NCBI GenBank assembly: GCA_029876055.1 | Contig: CM056876.1 | Location: forward strand, 4,092,001 to 4,156,000 | DNA length: 64,000 nucleotides | Direction: 5' to 3' | Origin: Madurella fahalii | Lineage: Eukaryota > Ascomycota > Sordariomycetes > Sordariales | Shown here: positions 23,397 through 34,196 of the stretch, piece by piece | Numbering within the stretch: position 1 is the stretch's first letter | Layout: the number at the start of each line of letters is the position of its first letter | The notes under the pieces: model-generated | Database searches by the model: none | Told to the model about the DNA's origin: nothing | Seen by the model: the letters and a program-made list of their open reading frames with translations, nothing else | Program-made: the position numbers and the translations under genes

Positions 23397-24365
23397 ATGG
23401 CACCACGGTCCACCGAAGGAGCGCAGTCACCATCCAGAGGGCATGCCGCTACCAGCGTTCTGCTTCTCGACATCTTCCGTACGCTACAGCGGATCGAGAG
23501 CCGCATAGAAGATCAAGACGGACGTCTTAGCATGATGGAGCGTTCCATCTGCTCAGTGCCACCCTCTCCCATTGAAGCCGGGAGCCTCCCTGATATGGCC
23601 TCTCTCGAGGGAGCGTCGCGCTCCGCTTCGTCAATGGGACGCGAACCTCAGCTGGTGCCCTCACGAGCGTTTTTGAATAGTTTCCGCAGTTCTCCACACG
23701 GACACGAAGCGGCAAGAAAGAGCAACACCAAATTCGAGTTCCATGACAGTAAGAGCGACTTGTTTCTGCCTGGTGAAAAGGTCCGGTCAGTTGATGTCGA
23801 CCGGCTGGCAAACCGCAACACTCTGCAAGCAGGCTACCTTTCCACGACACTGGGGGAGCCGCCGCATCCCTACGACGATCAAGGCGAAGAGAGATACTCG
23901 GTCTCAGTCTACTCTGTACATGTGGCGGACTCGGTTCAACTCGAGCGCCTTGACATGGGCAATACTGGGGGCCGATTCACTGCACCGGAAACGCAAGGGG
24001 AGCGCAGTGGCAGCACCCCAATTAGCGTCGCCTACTCCGATGTGGAGAGCCGGGGTTGGTCCAACACCGACCCTCTGGATGTGACTCGGGCAACTACCGA
24101 TGGTAGCCCCGCCAACAAGCCTGCACCACACGAGCGAGTTGCGATGGCCTTCTACGCGTACGAAAACTGGAAAGAGGGCCTGAAGGCTAAGTATGGCCTC
24201 CACCAGAGTCTCGAACAGAAATTGAAGTGGGTCGGGTTGGGGCAGGTTCACGCTTTGGAGATGCGGGAGAAGAGGCAGTCCGGTCTCGTGGGAATCTGGA
24301 AGTCGGTCTTAGCTTATGTTAGGAAGCAGACGGGAACAATGACAACTGGGTGGGTTGTTTGCTAA
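23397..24365 (+). CDS. Hypothetical protein, 322 residues, with N-terminal coiled coil
   Basis: A single exon starts at the ATG 23397; an in-frame GTG lies 12 nt upstream but is not a likely fungal start. Residues about 24-53 form a short coiled coil (LLDIFRTLQRIESRIEDQDG). A long Ser-, Gly- and Pro-rich low-complexity middle follows. The last 80 residues look folded and helical (MAFYAYENWKEGLKAKYGLH, LKWVGLGQVHALEMREKRQ) and end in GWVVC. Cytosolic or nuclear location is likely because no signal peptide is present. The family is not recognised. Confidence 0.55.
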   Translation: MAPRSTEGAQSPSRGHAATSVLLLDIFRTLQRIESRIEDQDGRLSMMERSICSVPPSPIEAGSLPDMASLEGASRSASSMGREPQLVPSRAFLNSFRSSPHGHEAARKSNTKFEFHDSKSDLFLPGEKVRSVDVDRLANRNTLQAGYLSTTLGEPPHPYDDQGEERYSVSVYSVHVADSVQLERLDMGNTGGRFTAPETQGERSGSTPISVAYSDVESRGWSNTDPLDVTRATTDGSPANKPAPHERVAMAFYAYENWKEGLKAKYGLHQSLEQKLKWVGLGQVHALEMREKRQSGLVGIWKSVLAYVRKQTGTMTTGWVVC

Positions 24366-25300
24366 GGGCCAAGGCATCTATTGTCTTTCAACGACGGACG
24401 TTTTGTTCAGCAGACGGCCGAATACCAGTGGTAGCTACCTCGACGTTTTCCTATGTAGTGGAGAAACAGAATTGCTAGCAACACATATTACCAAAACCTC
24501 AAATCTACCGCGAAGATAGAACAGTTCGGGCAAAGAGACAAAGGAGCAAGCGGCGTAGCCAAGGTCACCCGTCTGATCCGTTCGCTCGGCGACACTGTCA
24601 TCGAAGTGCCACCACATAGGCGATTGTACTTGGACCGACGACTGGCAAAAGTTTGCCAACCCTGAGCATTCAGATTGAACATCTGGAGCTCGATGCGGCT
24701 TTGTCATGTAAGCAGCTTGTTATGCAAGGCAACATGGTTACATGCATGAATCCCTGCGCGCAGTGCACCCTATTTTCCCGGGATCGCTATGGAATACTAG
24801 CCCGACAATGTCGTGACTTCAAGGTACATCCGCGGAACTTTATTGTCGGCCCTGCATATGGATATCGCTCCGAGCTCCACCGAACTCCGACAAGCTAATT
24901 CCACGCCGCGTTCCTCTATGCCTCGTCCTCGAACAGGATAAACGATCACACCAATCAAGGGATGTGTGATACATACTCGCTTGCAGCCAAAACCTGTTTC
25001 GATGGTCTTAGTCACGAACTGACCACCAATGCATCAGATGATCGGGTCGAAATGTTTGCTTACACTTGCCTTGGGGTGCCACGGCTGGGTTCCGATATCA
25101 GATTCACTTAGTCGGCAGTTGCTTGGCGTTGGAGAACCGAGATATATTGCGAAAGATGAGGTTAAGTGTTGTCCCGGCCTGTTCCCGAACGGAGGATGGC
25201 GACAAGGCCTGTCTCTCAGTGAAGTCGCTCGTCCATACCCCCAACGTCTCCTTCTCCCTCTCTCTCATCTTTCTTCCCACCCCTCTAGCCATCAGTCACT
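24366..25300. other. Gene-free stretch; CT-rich promoter just before 25301
   Basis: No gene is seen. The last 60 bp (25240-25300) are CT-rich (TCTCCTTCTCCCTCTCTCTC), a common feature just upstream of strongly expressed fungal genes, next to the PIR-like gene start. Confidence 0.4.
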
Positions 25301-26155
25301 ATGACACACCCTAGCAAGGACCTGAAGTTTAACCTTGAGTTTGTGGCCAAGCTCTGTCTCATCCTCGGAATACAACTTGCCTCCATTGGTCGTGCTGGTG
25401 CAACGTGGGTTGATGGGCACCAAGGTTGCGGCTTCACTCTCAGCTCCACGGGTAGCTTCCCGTGCGCCGCCGGGCAACTTTCTGACGGACAGATCCGGCT
25501 CAATGGGAGCGAGAGCATCGCGACGTTCTATATCGCTGACGGCAAAATCACAGACTCGGCTGGAAGGGGATGTATTATCACAGGTGAGATGGTCTCCTCT
25601 CTGCAAACCACCACTTGTTTTCCATGAAAGGCGACACGTTAGAAACACCGAGCATGGTGCCTAACCAAAGAAACAGAAACCCCAATCACCCAAGTCCAAT
25701 GCGACGAAGGCAAACCCCCGGTGCAGGGCTTCTCTATCGACGCAAACAACGTGCTTCTATGGAAGGGCAGTCCGCACTTCTCCGCCTGCCCGGCCACCGA
25801 TACCGAGTACAACATATACGTGGACCCCAACTTTGGGCAGGCAAAGTGCTTCGGAATCACCCTCACTGCGAGCGGCTGCGGTGCTCCGCCTCCCACGAGC
25901 AGTTGCCCGGCGGCGTCCACGAGCACGATTACCCACACGGACACGGTGACGAGCACTGTGCTCTCCGTGTCGACCATGACCAGCTTCGTCAGTTTGCCGT
26001 GCTCGTCAGCGGCGCCCAACGTGACCACGTCTTCCTCGTCCTCTAGGAACGTGTGCCACAGGTGCACGGCCTCGCCTTCCACCGCGTCTGGATCGGGATT
26101 GCCGGGGTGGTCGACGGTTTCCGGGATGGCGAGCTCCTCCAATTCTGGGATTTAG
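25301..26155 (+). CDS. Secreted PIR-like cell-wall protein
   Basis: Exons 25301-25583 and 25677-26155 (93-bp intron, branch CTAAC) encode 253 residues. An N-terminal hydrophobic signal (VAKLCLILGIQLASIGRAGA) is followed by a domain with GQLSDGQI, DGKITDSAGRGCIIT, QVQCDEGKPPVQGFSI, ACPATDTEYNIY and FGQAKCFGITLTASGC. The order of these motifs and the spaced cysteines match the C-terminal domain of yeast PIR wall proteins, which bind beta-1,3-glucan. A Ser/Thr-rich tail with TSSSSS ends the protein; no clear GPI hydrophobic tail is present. The PIR link is my inference from motif order. Confidence 0.65.
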
Positions 26156-27338
26156 TTCTTGGGGTTCCCGTTTGATTTACTATCCTGTGTGGCATCAGCA
26201 GAGAGTCTCAAAGCCTCCTCTTCGCAGTTCTTCCTTAGAAACGGGCGTCTCTTGTGTTGATGCGGGAGCTGAGCTAGATGTCGATTTGTTACTTAGGTGC
26301 CCACCTACGTTGAGAACACTTCGTAGCGCAAACCACTATCCTGCCTGTGCTATCTCTCCTATTCCTGACGGTACTCGCCCCGTTGGTCTGAGCCGCTCTT
26401 CTGCAAGCCGGGGTCCTATGGGATTACAACCGGGGTTTTTCTCTTTTAGTTTGAACATCTGAGGCAAATCAGGCCCAGCTGCGTACGTACTGCACACTTG
26501 GAGTCCTTGGAGGGTTTAGCAGAGAAAGCGCTAAGGTGGGTATAGTGTATATAGTATTCTAGTATATAGTCCAAAGCAATGGGGAAGGTTAATTGTGAAG
26601 TCATTACCCGGCAATTTTTAACCGTTTCCCCCTTCGGGCCTGAGTCAATCTGACCTACCTAATAGGGGGTAACGGAGCAGGTATATGCTAGTTAGAGAAC
26701 ATACGTGGAAAAGGTCGGAGGTTGTAGGAGGCTTACTTTATGGCTACGGTGCTTCAAATCATTTCTTTGGATAATTCAAAAGCGTCAGAAATTCTAGTAG
26801 AAGGCTCTTGGCGGGGCAGCAAATGGTGCCTGGCCTATCTCTACGCTTGGGGCTGAAGACCGATGAATATTGCTCTGATTGAAGCTCTAGCCGCCAAATT
26901 CCACTTCGTATGCCCCAGCACATTCAATGCCCCTTCGTATGTACGGCAATAGGCTTTTGTCTTCGTATTCTCGCGGTTCAAGTTTTATTCCCAACAGTTT
27001 AAGACGTGCGGTAATTAGTTCTAACGTACCCAGCCACATACCTCTCTTCGCCCCTGTAGTACAGTAAATACTTTATTTCCAAACAATATAACATGACCAT
27101 GAATGATACAGTACCAAGAAGTAAGCTTCCTACTTCTAGTCCTGCCCTATGTTCGCATAGCTAATATTATAATCGCAGACCGAGGTTGCCACAATCTTAC
27201 TTATCTCGATTCTAGCAAATGTACTAGCCCGGGTACGAGTTATATCCCTGCCCGTACCTGAACGATAGTTAGTTAGTTGTCTAGATCGCGATCGAGGGAG
27301 CGACGCTCAGCCGGTCGGCCATTGTCACATTGCGTTGT
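26156..27338. other. Gene-free, AT-leaning stretch
   Basis: No gene is recognised. It contains TATA-rich words (26540-26570) and several short frames without domains. It borders the inverted dispersed repeat copy at 27339. Confidence 0.35.
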
Positions 27339-27725
27339 GGTGAGTAGGGAAAACTGTCCCCAGAGGGCCACACTTACTGGAATGGCGCCCATGGGGCTGG
27401 GACTTGCCGTAGGCCCATTTTTCTTTTGCACCATAAGTAGCGTCGTCCTGGCCATTGTTCCTTAGACGGGAGGATCAATTCAGCACTCTTCTCCATACCT
27501 GTTACAGGCTCAATTGACGAGCTTCTTTGCGTGCAAAGCGATCTACCTCTGATCAGAGGGAGCTCTATCTGCACATGTTGTTTTGACCTTGTTTAAGGTA
27601 CAGGGACCTAATTTGGGATGGTGTCGCCTGGCCTGTCTTGTCTAGTCTGTCTGGTATTTGGCCACCTTTACCCTTCCCCTTGTAACATGTGAGTGTAGAT
27701 GTGTTTTTCTGCACCATTTCAGCCG
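27339..27725 (-). repeat. Dispersed repeat, copy A
   Basis: Read on the minus strand this copy aligns with 36838-37262 on the plus strand. Shared blocks include CCAGGCGACACCA, AACAAGGTCAAAACAA, AGAGTGCTGAATTGAT and CAGTTTTCCC. It lacks an insert of about 25 bp present in the other copy near 37205-37232. The element type is unknown; no transposase or reverse transcriptase was recognised. Confidence 0.75.
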
Positions 27726-28077
27726 AATGAACCATGAAGCCCGGATAAAGGACAATGCGAGAGCAATGTCTTGAGCTGAAACATCATGCGGGGGCCTGAT
27801 GGGTGATTGGGTGACTGTGCCTCAGCCTGGCCTCTTCTGCCTTCCAGAGCCCAACTGGAACGAGTCTTGAGGGCATTGATGGAGAGATGAGGATGTATTC
27901 AAGAAATGGGAAAGCATCTAGAGAACCACCAAAAACTGTACGGACTCCCACTGTCAACATAAAATACCGGACGACTGCGACCCCCAGAGATGCATACCTC
28001 ACCCACGCTCCACCTATACGAAGCAAGGTACGTATCTTATACCTAACAATACTGTACAAGACAATATATTCAGCCGC

Positions 28078-28336
28078 CTATACTGTTTTTCTCTGTGCAA
28101 CCTTCCATTTCTCTTCAAATTCTCTCAAAACTGCCCCTGCGGCAGCGACACGGTCCTTCTCCAGGATGGCATCTCGTCCCATTGCCATGGCTTCGACTGA
28201 TGTTGGCTTTTCGGTCAGGTAGCACTGCAACAAAACTGGCTCCTCCTGGCCTGGGAAGCTATAGTGCCTTCTGATTAGCGCGCGGTCTCTCCATTTATTT
28301 TTCTGTATTTATTTTATTTCCAATCAACCCCCCCTC

Positions 28337-28367
<31 letters not shown>

Positions 28368-28516
28368 AAAAAATTTTTTTTTTTTTCCTCGTGTGGCGTC
28401 GAGTTCCAAAAGACAAGACTTTAGCTCTGGAATCTGGGCGGAACTTACCGCCTATTGTGAGTTCCCGCTGGGAACGGTGGTTTGGTGCCGTCTGTGGAGA
28501 AGTGATGGGTATCCAT
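28078..28516 (-). CDS. Small hypothetical protein, 86 residues, split by an intron with homopolymers
   Basis: Exon 1 (28449-28516) starts MDTHHFSTDGTKPPFPAG and ends at a GTAAGT donor. Exon 2 (28078-28270) follows an acceptor preceded by GCTAATCAG and reads RHYSFPGQEEPVLLQCYLTE, then a helical charged end (AILEKDRVAAAGAVLREFEE) and a stop. The exons total 261 nt, in frame. The 178-bp intron carries the homopolymer block at 28336-28386. No signal peptide or known family is recognised. The coding look of exon 2 is good; the exact start is less sure. Confidence 0.5.
28336..28386. repeat. Homopolymer block C22-A16-T13
   Basis: Three pure runs follow one another directly: 22 C, 16 A and 13 T. The A/T part is a perfect A13-T13 hairpin. 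It lies inside the intron of the small 86-residue gene. Such runs are prone to sequencing and replication slippage. Confidence 0.85.
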
Positions 28517-28835
28517 TGGTTGCGATTGTTAGTGGGCTGGGGTGGTACAGAAAGGCTGAGGGGCTGTTAAGCAAATGGTAGTGAGTTGAGAGTTACAGAG
28601 AGACAAACAGGAATTTGGAGTAAGAAAGTATATATCTCCATTCCAAACCAGTTTGTCTTTTGTTTTTCTCTATGTTTTCGCTTCGAGTTTGAGCATTAAC
28701 GCTCGAATTGCTGTCATCCGCATTGTCGAGTTGTGAGCATCTTAGCAGCGCAGTAAGAGGCTGCATCGATACATCGCCTGAGCACTTCCCCGTCCCGGCG
28801 CAATTGCGCATAACGCGTTATCCTGAAAAACCTGC

Positions 28836-31625
28836 ATGCACACAGCCACTCCTCTTCCATCCCGGAACAAGAGCTGCTTCCGGACCGAAGACTGGAGAGC
28901 CTCATGTCACTCTGCACCTCATACTTCAATCCTTCGCCACACAACATTCGACTATACGGATTCTGCGTTGAGCAAAACGCGTGTAGCGTTACTACAGTCA
29001 CAATTTGACGGTTCTGTCATGGATATTGCGGTCAACTTTGATGAGTCGCGGCGTAGTTCGCCAGCCGTTTCTCCTGGGGCACCTATATTGCCATGGTTCG
29101 AGCAGCCTTCGCCGCCCGTTAATTCGGCGCGAGTCGCCTTTGATAGGATTCCACTATCGCCATACTCTGTCGCAAGCCAAAGCAAGATAAACCGCGAACT
29201 TTCGACCAATGGACTGTCTTTGACCAGCAGGAACACACCAGCATCGGGATCCTCGCCAACACTTGGATCCAACTCCTACTCGTACAGTGGTCGCAGCAAT
29301 GCCCCCACATCAGGCCCCCCAACCGACTCTTTGTGCCCGCCGCCCTACCCTCAAATGCTTTCCCCGTCATATCTACCGCCTTGGCCAGCCGGCATCCTGT
29401 CTACACGAGACAGTTCCCCAAAACCTAGCCGAAAACTTCCTTCCTTGTCACCTCCTCCACGTAAAGATGACAAGTCCCCTATATCCACGGCATTTAGGAG
29501 GCCACCTCCGCCGTCAGAGACACCCGTTAATCCGTATCCCTATTCGCCTGCCTCAACCCCTTGCCCGCCAATGAATGTATCGTCTGGGATTTGTAGGGCG
29601 TTGCAACAAGACCGGCCGTTCAAATGCGATCAGTGTTCGCAGTCATTCAACCGCAATCATGACCTCAAGAGACACAAGCGAATCCACCTCGCTGTCAAAC
29701 CTTTTCCGTGTTCGAACTGCGACAAGAGCTTCTCTAGGAAAGATGCCCTCAAGGTGAGTCTCCAGTCTGACCTATAAGAACCACGAACGTTGACGCACCC
29801 TACAGCGGCATAGACTTGTGAAAGGGTGTGGGCAAAAATCACCCGAGCCTGGTATCAACGACAGCACGCCGGGCGCGCTCACCATCTCTCCAAACCAACC
29901 GTGTTCGACTTCGGTCGCTAGGGATGCATCTTTAAATGGGGAAGGGATTGGCAGCGGGTCGTTTGGTAAACGGAACGCTCCCGGTCCAGCTAGTTCCGAG
30001 GAGGGGGGATCTAATAACGGTTTTAGCGCTCGTTCAAGTGCAACTGTTTTGACCTGCGCTACTTCAGTCTTCTTGCATCATGCTGGTAATTTGGGCGATA
30101 GCGGTCATAATCCCGGCGCCAATTCGAGCCACGTTATTGATATCAAGAAAGAGGCATCAGAACCGCGTACAGCGGACGATCTAAGTTGTTTGGGAGCCTG
30201 TGCATGGAAGGATAATATATCCGAGTCTTATTCTTCTTGTTCAACCCCAAAATCCCGACTCCAGCCTGCCGGAGAGGAAACAGGCGACTCGTTATCTCAG
30301 ACGCCGAGAAGCGATGACAGCTCTGTTCTCACTGAGACCTTCCTGGACGAAAGGAAGGCCAGGATGATTGACAGAATTGTGCTGGAGGTCACAAAAAGGA
30401 TCAAGGCTATTTTTTTCCAAGTCAGGGGCGGTATTCACCCGACTGCTACCTGCCCTGGCCAAAATGGGGCATCCGCGCTATCTGAGGGCTCGAAGATGAC
30501 AACTCTTGGCGTCAGCAACGATAGGAAGCGCAACCGGGATGACAGGGATGCAGGGGATAGCAACGACGACGAGGAGGAGACAGGGAACCCCAAATCCAAA
30601 GACCCTGTTAACTCCAAAGAGGAAAATGCAGGGTACGCCTGTCCGTATTTCAAGTACAACCCCGCCATGTACAAGCGCGCGCGGAACTGTCCCGGGCCTG
30701 GGTGGCCTAGTGTTCGCCGCGTCAAGTAAGCCATATCGCCCCCTTCGTCCAGTACCTCAAATACTAATTTGTCGCAGGGAGCACCTCTATCGGCGTCATC
30801 GGCAACCGAGATATCGATGCGGACGCTGCTGGCAACCATTCAAGGATGAGGTTGGTTACCTCGATCATCAACGGCTTCCCGAGCCATGTTCACTTCGGGA
30901 CATGGAGCACGTCGAGGGCTTTGATGCCGCCCAGGAAAGAAGTCTGCGGTCTCGAAAGAGGACGAAGGGACAGACCGAGCTCTCCGAAACGGAGAAGTGG
31001 CGCGAGATGTACAAGATCCTCTTTCCCCACGTGGACTATGATGACATTCCATCGCCGTGTAAGTCTTTTCACAATGTTCAGGCGTCATCCTGTCTAACAC
31101 AAGCCAGTCTACGAGTACGGAGAGCTCATGTCATCCATGAAAGCCAACGGCCCTCAGTCTAACAGTGGCGACCGCTTGAGAGAGTGCGAGGAGTTTCTTC
31201 TACGAGAAGTCCCGCTTCGTCTCCGCCAAGCATTGTGCCTCGAGGCCGAGAGAAATTTCAGCATTGTGGAAGAGACTCTGCGAAGGGAAGCGAGCTCATG
31301 TGTCAGTACGCTCATATCTCAAGTGTTTCAGGAGTTTCGCTCCCAGTCCTCAACTGCAGCTCAGCCAAGGCAAGCAACGGCAGTGGAACCGGGTGTTCAA
31401 ACGAACAGCGCGACCGGTGAGGAAGACGCATTGGGTGAATTAGACTTTGGACTGTTCAATATGGACCCTTTCGCCTTGATAGGCAACGAAGAATACAGGT
31501 ATGATGGGGATGCGCTGCTGGAGAACCTTATGCAGCCGACCGACGAGACGGAGAGCGGTAAGAAGCTGTCCGACTCGGGATATGAGTCTGGCACTCCGGA
31601 GGTACAGCGACAGGGGCTTCTGTAA
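28836..31625 (+). CDS. Zinc-finger transcription factor with C2H2/C2HC pair and C-terminal fungal zinc module
   Basis: Exons 28836-29753, 29806-30725, 30778-31058 and 31108-31625 sum to 878 codons. A better start may be the in-frame ATG at 29019 (MDIAVNFDESRRSS). A Ser/Pro-rich N terminus precedes finger 1 (C264, C267, H280, H284) and finger 2 (C292, C295, H308, C314), the last ending KRHRLVKGC across intron 1. A long disordered region and a basic stretch (NDRKRNRDDRD) precede a second zinc-type module: ACPYFKYNPAMYKRARNCPG, VKEHLYRRHRQP, CGRCWQPF, then SRKRTKG and WREMYKILFPHVDYDDIPSP, a pattern common in fungal nuclear proteins. The end is acidic, a possible activation domain. Target genes are unknown. 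Confidence 0.85.
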
Positions 31626-31755
31626 TAAAGGGGATTAGAGTATAGCTCGTTGATCTGTTCAAATATCTTTCTATGCTACGACAGTATTGTGAAGATCGGT
31701 AAGTAAATATGGCTGCCGGAATATACCTAACCCAATAATAGGTGCGTAGGAGCAG

Positions 31756-32023
31756 TATCACGAAGCACGATCCCGGCCGTTCGGGTGGAAAGATATCAGA
31801 GACTTAGATCCAATTATAGCGGATCTGATGGTGGGTGACTATAAGGATGCCTTTGATCGTTGGTCTGGCTCACATGCCGTGGACTTTGTCGCGAAGACCG
31901 TATCCGTATATTCGACAGCCGGCCTTTCACAGGTATGATTGGGTCTCCTAACGAGAGCGTAATCTAACTGTCATCTAGCGCCCGCTCTTGCAACTGCCTT
32001 GGAAGGAAGTAAGGGGTTGTTGA
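31756..32023 (+). pseudogene. Orphan coding fragment of an unknown gene
   Basis: An open frame reads FGWKDIRDLDPIIADLMVGD and DAFDRWSGSHAVDFVAKTVS up to a donor GTATGA at 31933. A 46-bp intron (branch CTAAC, ends TCATCTAG at 31978) leads to a short exon ending at TGA 32021-32023. It has no start codon of its own, so it is probably the 3' end of a gene whose 5' part is lost. No family is recognised. Confidence 0.35.
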
Positions 32024-34196
32024 ATTTCGGTACTTTAAAGACTCGGAGGGGATGTAGGCCCATCGTAAATTGATCGGTGCATATTGTCTACGGTGGAAGT
32101 TTCTTGACCCCTCTGGAATTGAATATTCATAATGTAGAGTGTATATGGTATATGTGGCAAGAGCGTTCTAAATATGGGTGTTCTGTAAGGCGTCGGTTTT
32201 GGGCGCTGGCGGCCGATGAATATACCAAGCTGCGAGCATTGAGCTTTATATAGAACCAAAGCGAACTATGAGGGCAGGTAGTATCGGAAGGCGGCAATAG
32301 CGAGAAAATGGTCGCAATTTGGTTTCACGTTATATACATAAGCTGCAAATACCCTTGCTCGGGGCTATTCTCAAACAAAATTAAGTTATAGACAAACGTG
32401 TTTGTATCACCAAAGAACCCTCAGATGTTCCACTCGTTACTGGTAATTAGGGATGACCAATGTCGCTGGCGGGCTGCTCTACATATGTGACTCCTATTCT
32501 CTAAGTAGCTTAGTGATCACGGTCTTGGGGCGTATAGGGGTCTCTGTCAAGGTGTCGGGACCGCTTTTGAAGCTATACTTTGGAGTCATAGAAGGAGTCT
32601 AGTACTATCGATTGCAAGCTGACCGGTATACGTAAGTCGATGGCTCAGGCCAAGACAGCCAGAGTCACAGGTATTAGATTTGCAATATGAAGAAGGGGCT
32701 TGCGAGATTTGAACCAGTGGCGTGAGCATCTCCCCGCGAGCTTATAGAGACTCCTAATATCTCACTGGATCCCCAACAGACGGTCACTGGGGTATCTCCG
32801 TTATGCTTTCTCCGGTGCATTTACAGCCAAAGTGAAAAAGCCCCGTTAAAGATACGTAGAGGATTAGGCTACAAAGCACGTCCTCCTCAGAGCATTCCCG
32901 TCGGTTCTTGAGCGCATTACAGTATCTAAACCCCATCCCTTGTCAACAAGAGACCCTACTTCCACACCTTTGGTCAATCAGAACCCCCCACTCCTACACC
33001 TCTGGTCAACCAGAACACCCCGCTCCCACGTCTCCGGTCAAGCAGAACTCCTACTCTCCCATTTGGCAGACCCGAAATCACCCACAGCCGTGCCACAGGT
33101 TACCTGAAACCAAACCAGGCACTGAGAAATGGCAAACCGTGGAGTAGGAAAGGGTGCTCTGAACCATAATCTGGGATACGGAAAATCGAGGTGGCTCAGC
33201 TGCCTGCTCTGTCCAAGCATTTTCTAACTAGCCGTGATTCTCCTTCTGCTATCTATTCAGTCCAATGTTCCACATTCTGCACGTTCCTGCGGTCTTAGGG
33301 TCTTGTCTGGCTAAATCATGACATTAGAACTGCTGAGAACAAGCATAGGAGCCGATTTTAGCGGTTGCACATTTAATAAGCTAAGCGGCTTCTATTGCTA
33401 TAGAGCTTAGTTTACCTTTTATATTACAGTTCCGGACTTATTTGTTATCCCCATTATATCCTTGAAGCCGTAAAGTTCAGCTCTACGGCTTGGCTATGCA
33501 TTTGGCTGGCTGCGCAGTTTGGCATGAAACGGGCATTTTACAATATGGAATGTATTTGTGATAAGCTCGATCGTGACCAGGATCAGGGAACGGCATCCCA
33601 CCCTAAAGGGAGTGTTTTTAAAGAACCTAATCTAGTGTCTTTTCAACTCTGCTTTTGCTGCCATCTATTATTAGGAGCAGATTCCCTCATATAAATCGCA
33701 TGACCTTACCATCAGTAGCCCTCCACTCGGTTTTCTATCTTTAACCCCCGCTGTTTTTTTTAGATCTCGATGTAAAATTAAGTACTACTTTGCCGGCGTT
33801 CCTGTACTTACAGCCTCTATCAATGCAGCTCTATTAAGGTGCGTCAATCCAGCTCCGAACGATGCCGCCGTTACCATCAACAAATATATCAACGACATAA
33901 GCGAACGGCGTAGTTGATAACACTATACTTAGACAGGACCTAGGACTGGAACATAAAGACGGATAGGTTCAACCAGTTAAATTTCTTAGGAACCATCTGT
34001 GGCGATGACGCTTGCAACACAAATATCCCACCATGAATCAAACGACCCAGCAGGTCTTGGGGCACGCTTGTGACTATTCGCAATGGTGTTACTACGATGT
34101 CACGGACTCTCCCTATCATTACTTGAGTTCGGTGTTGTATACTCTTACCGACTCTTGATAGGATTTTTGAGATTGCTGCGTCGACGATTAATGCCG
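32024..34196. other. AT-rich gene-free stretch with a degenerate minisatellite
   Basis: No gene is seen. The right end (33940-34196) may hold the further eroded C-terminal part of the NLR-type pseudogene, but similarity is not recognisable there. Confidence 0.4.
32940..33055. repeat. Degenerate 32-bp tandem repeat, about four units
   Basis: The word GGTCAANCAG recurs at 32972, 33004 and 33036 (period 32), with a weaker match at 32941. Between them CCTACACCTCT-like words also recur. No coding role is evident. Confidence 0.6.

Noticed and set aside
32690..32790. Possible tRNA on the minus strand (GGTTCAAATCT-like B box)
   Set aside because: Flanking bases do not form a T-arm stem or an acceptor stem, so no cloverleaf can be drawn.
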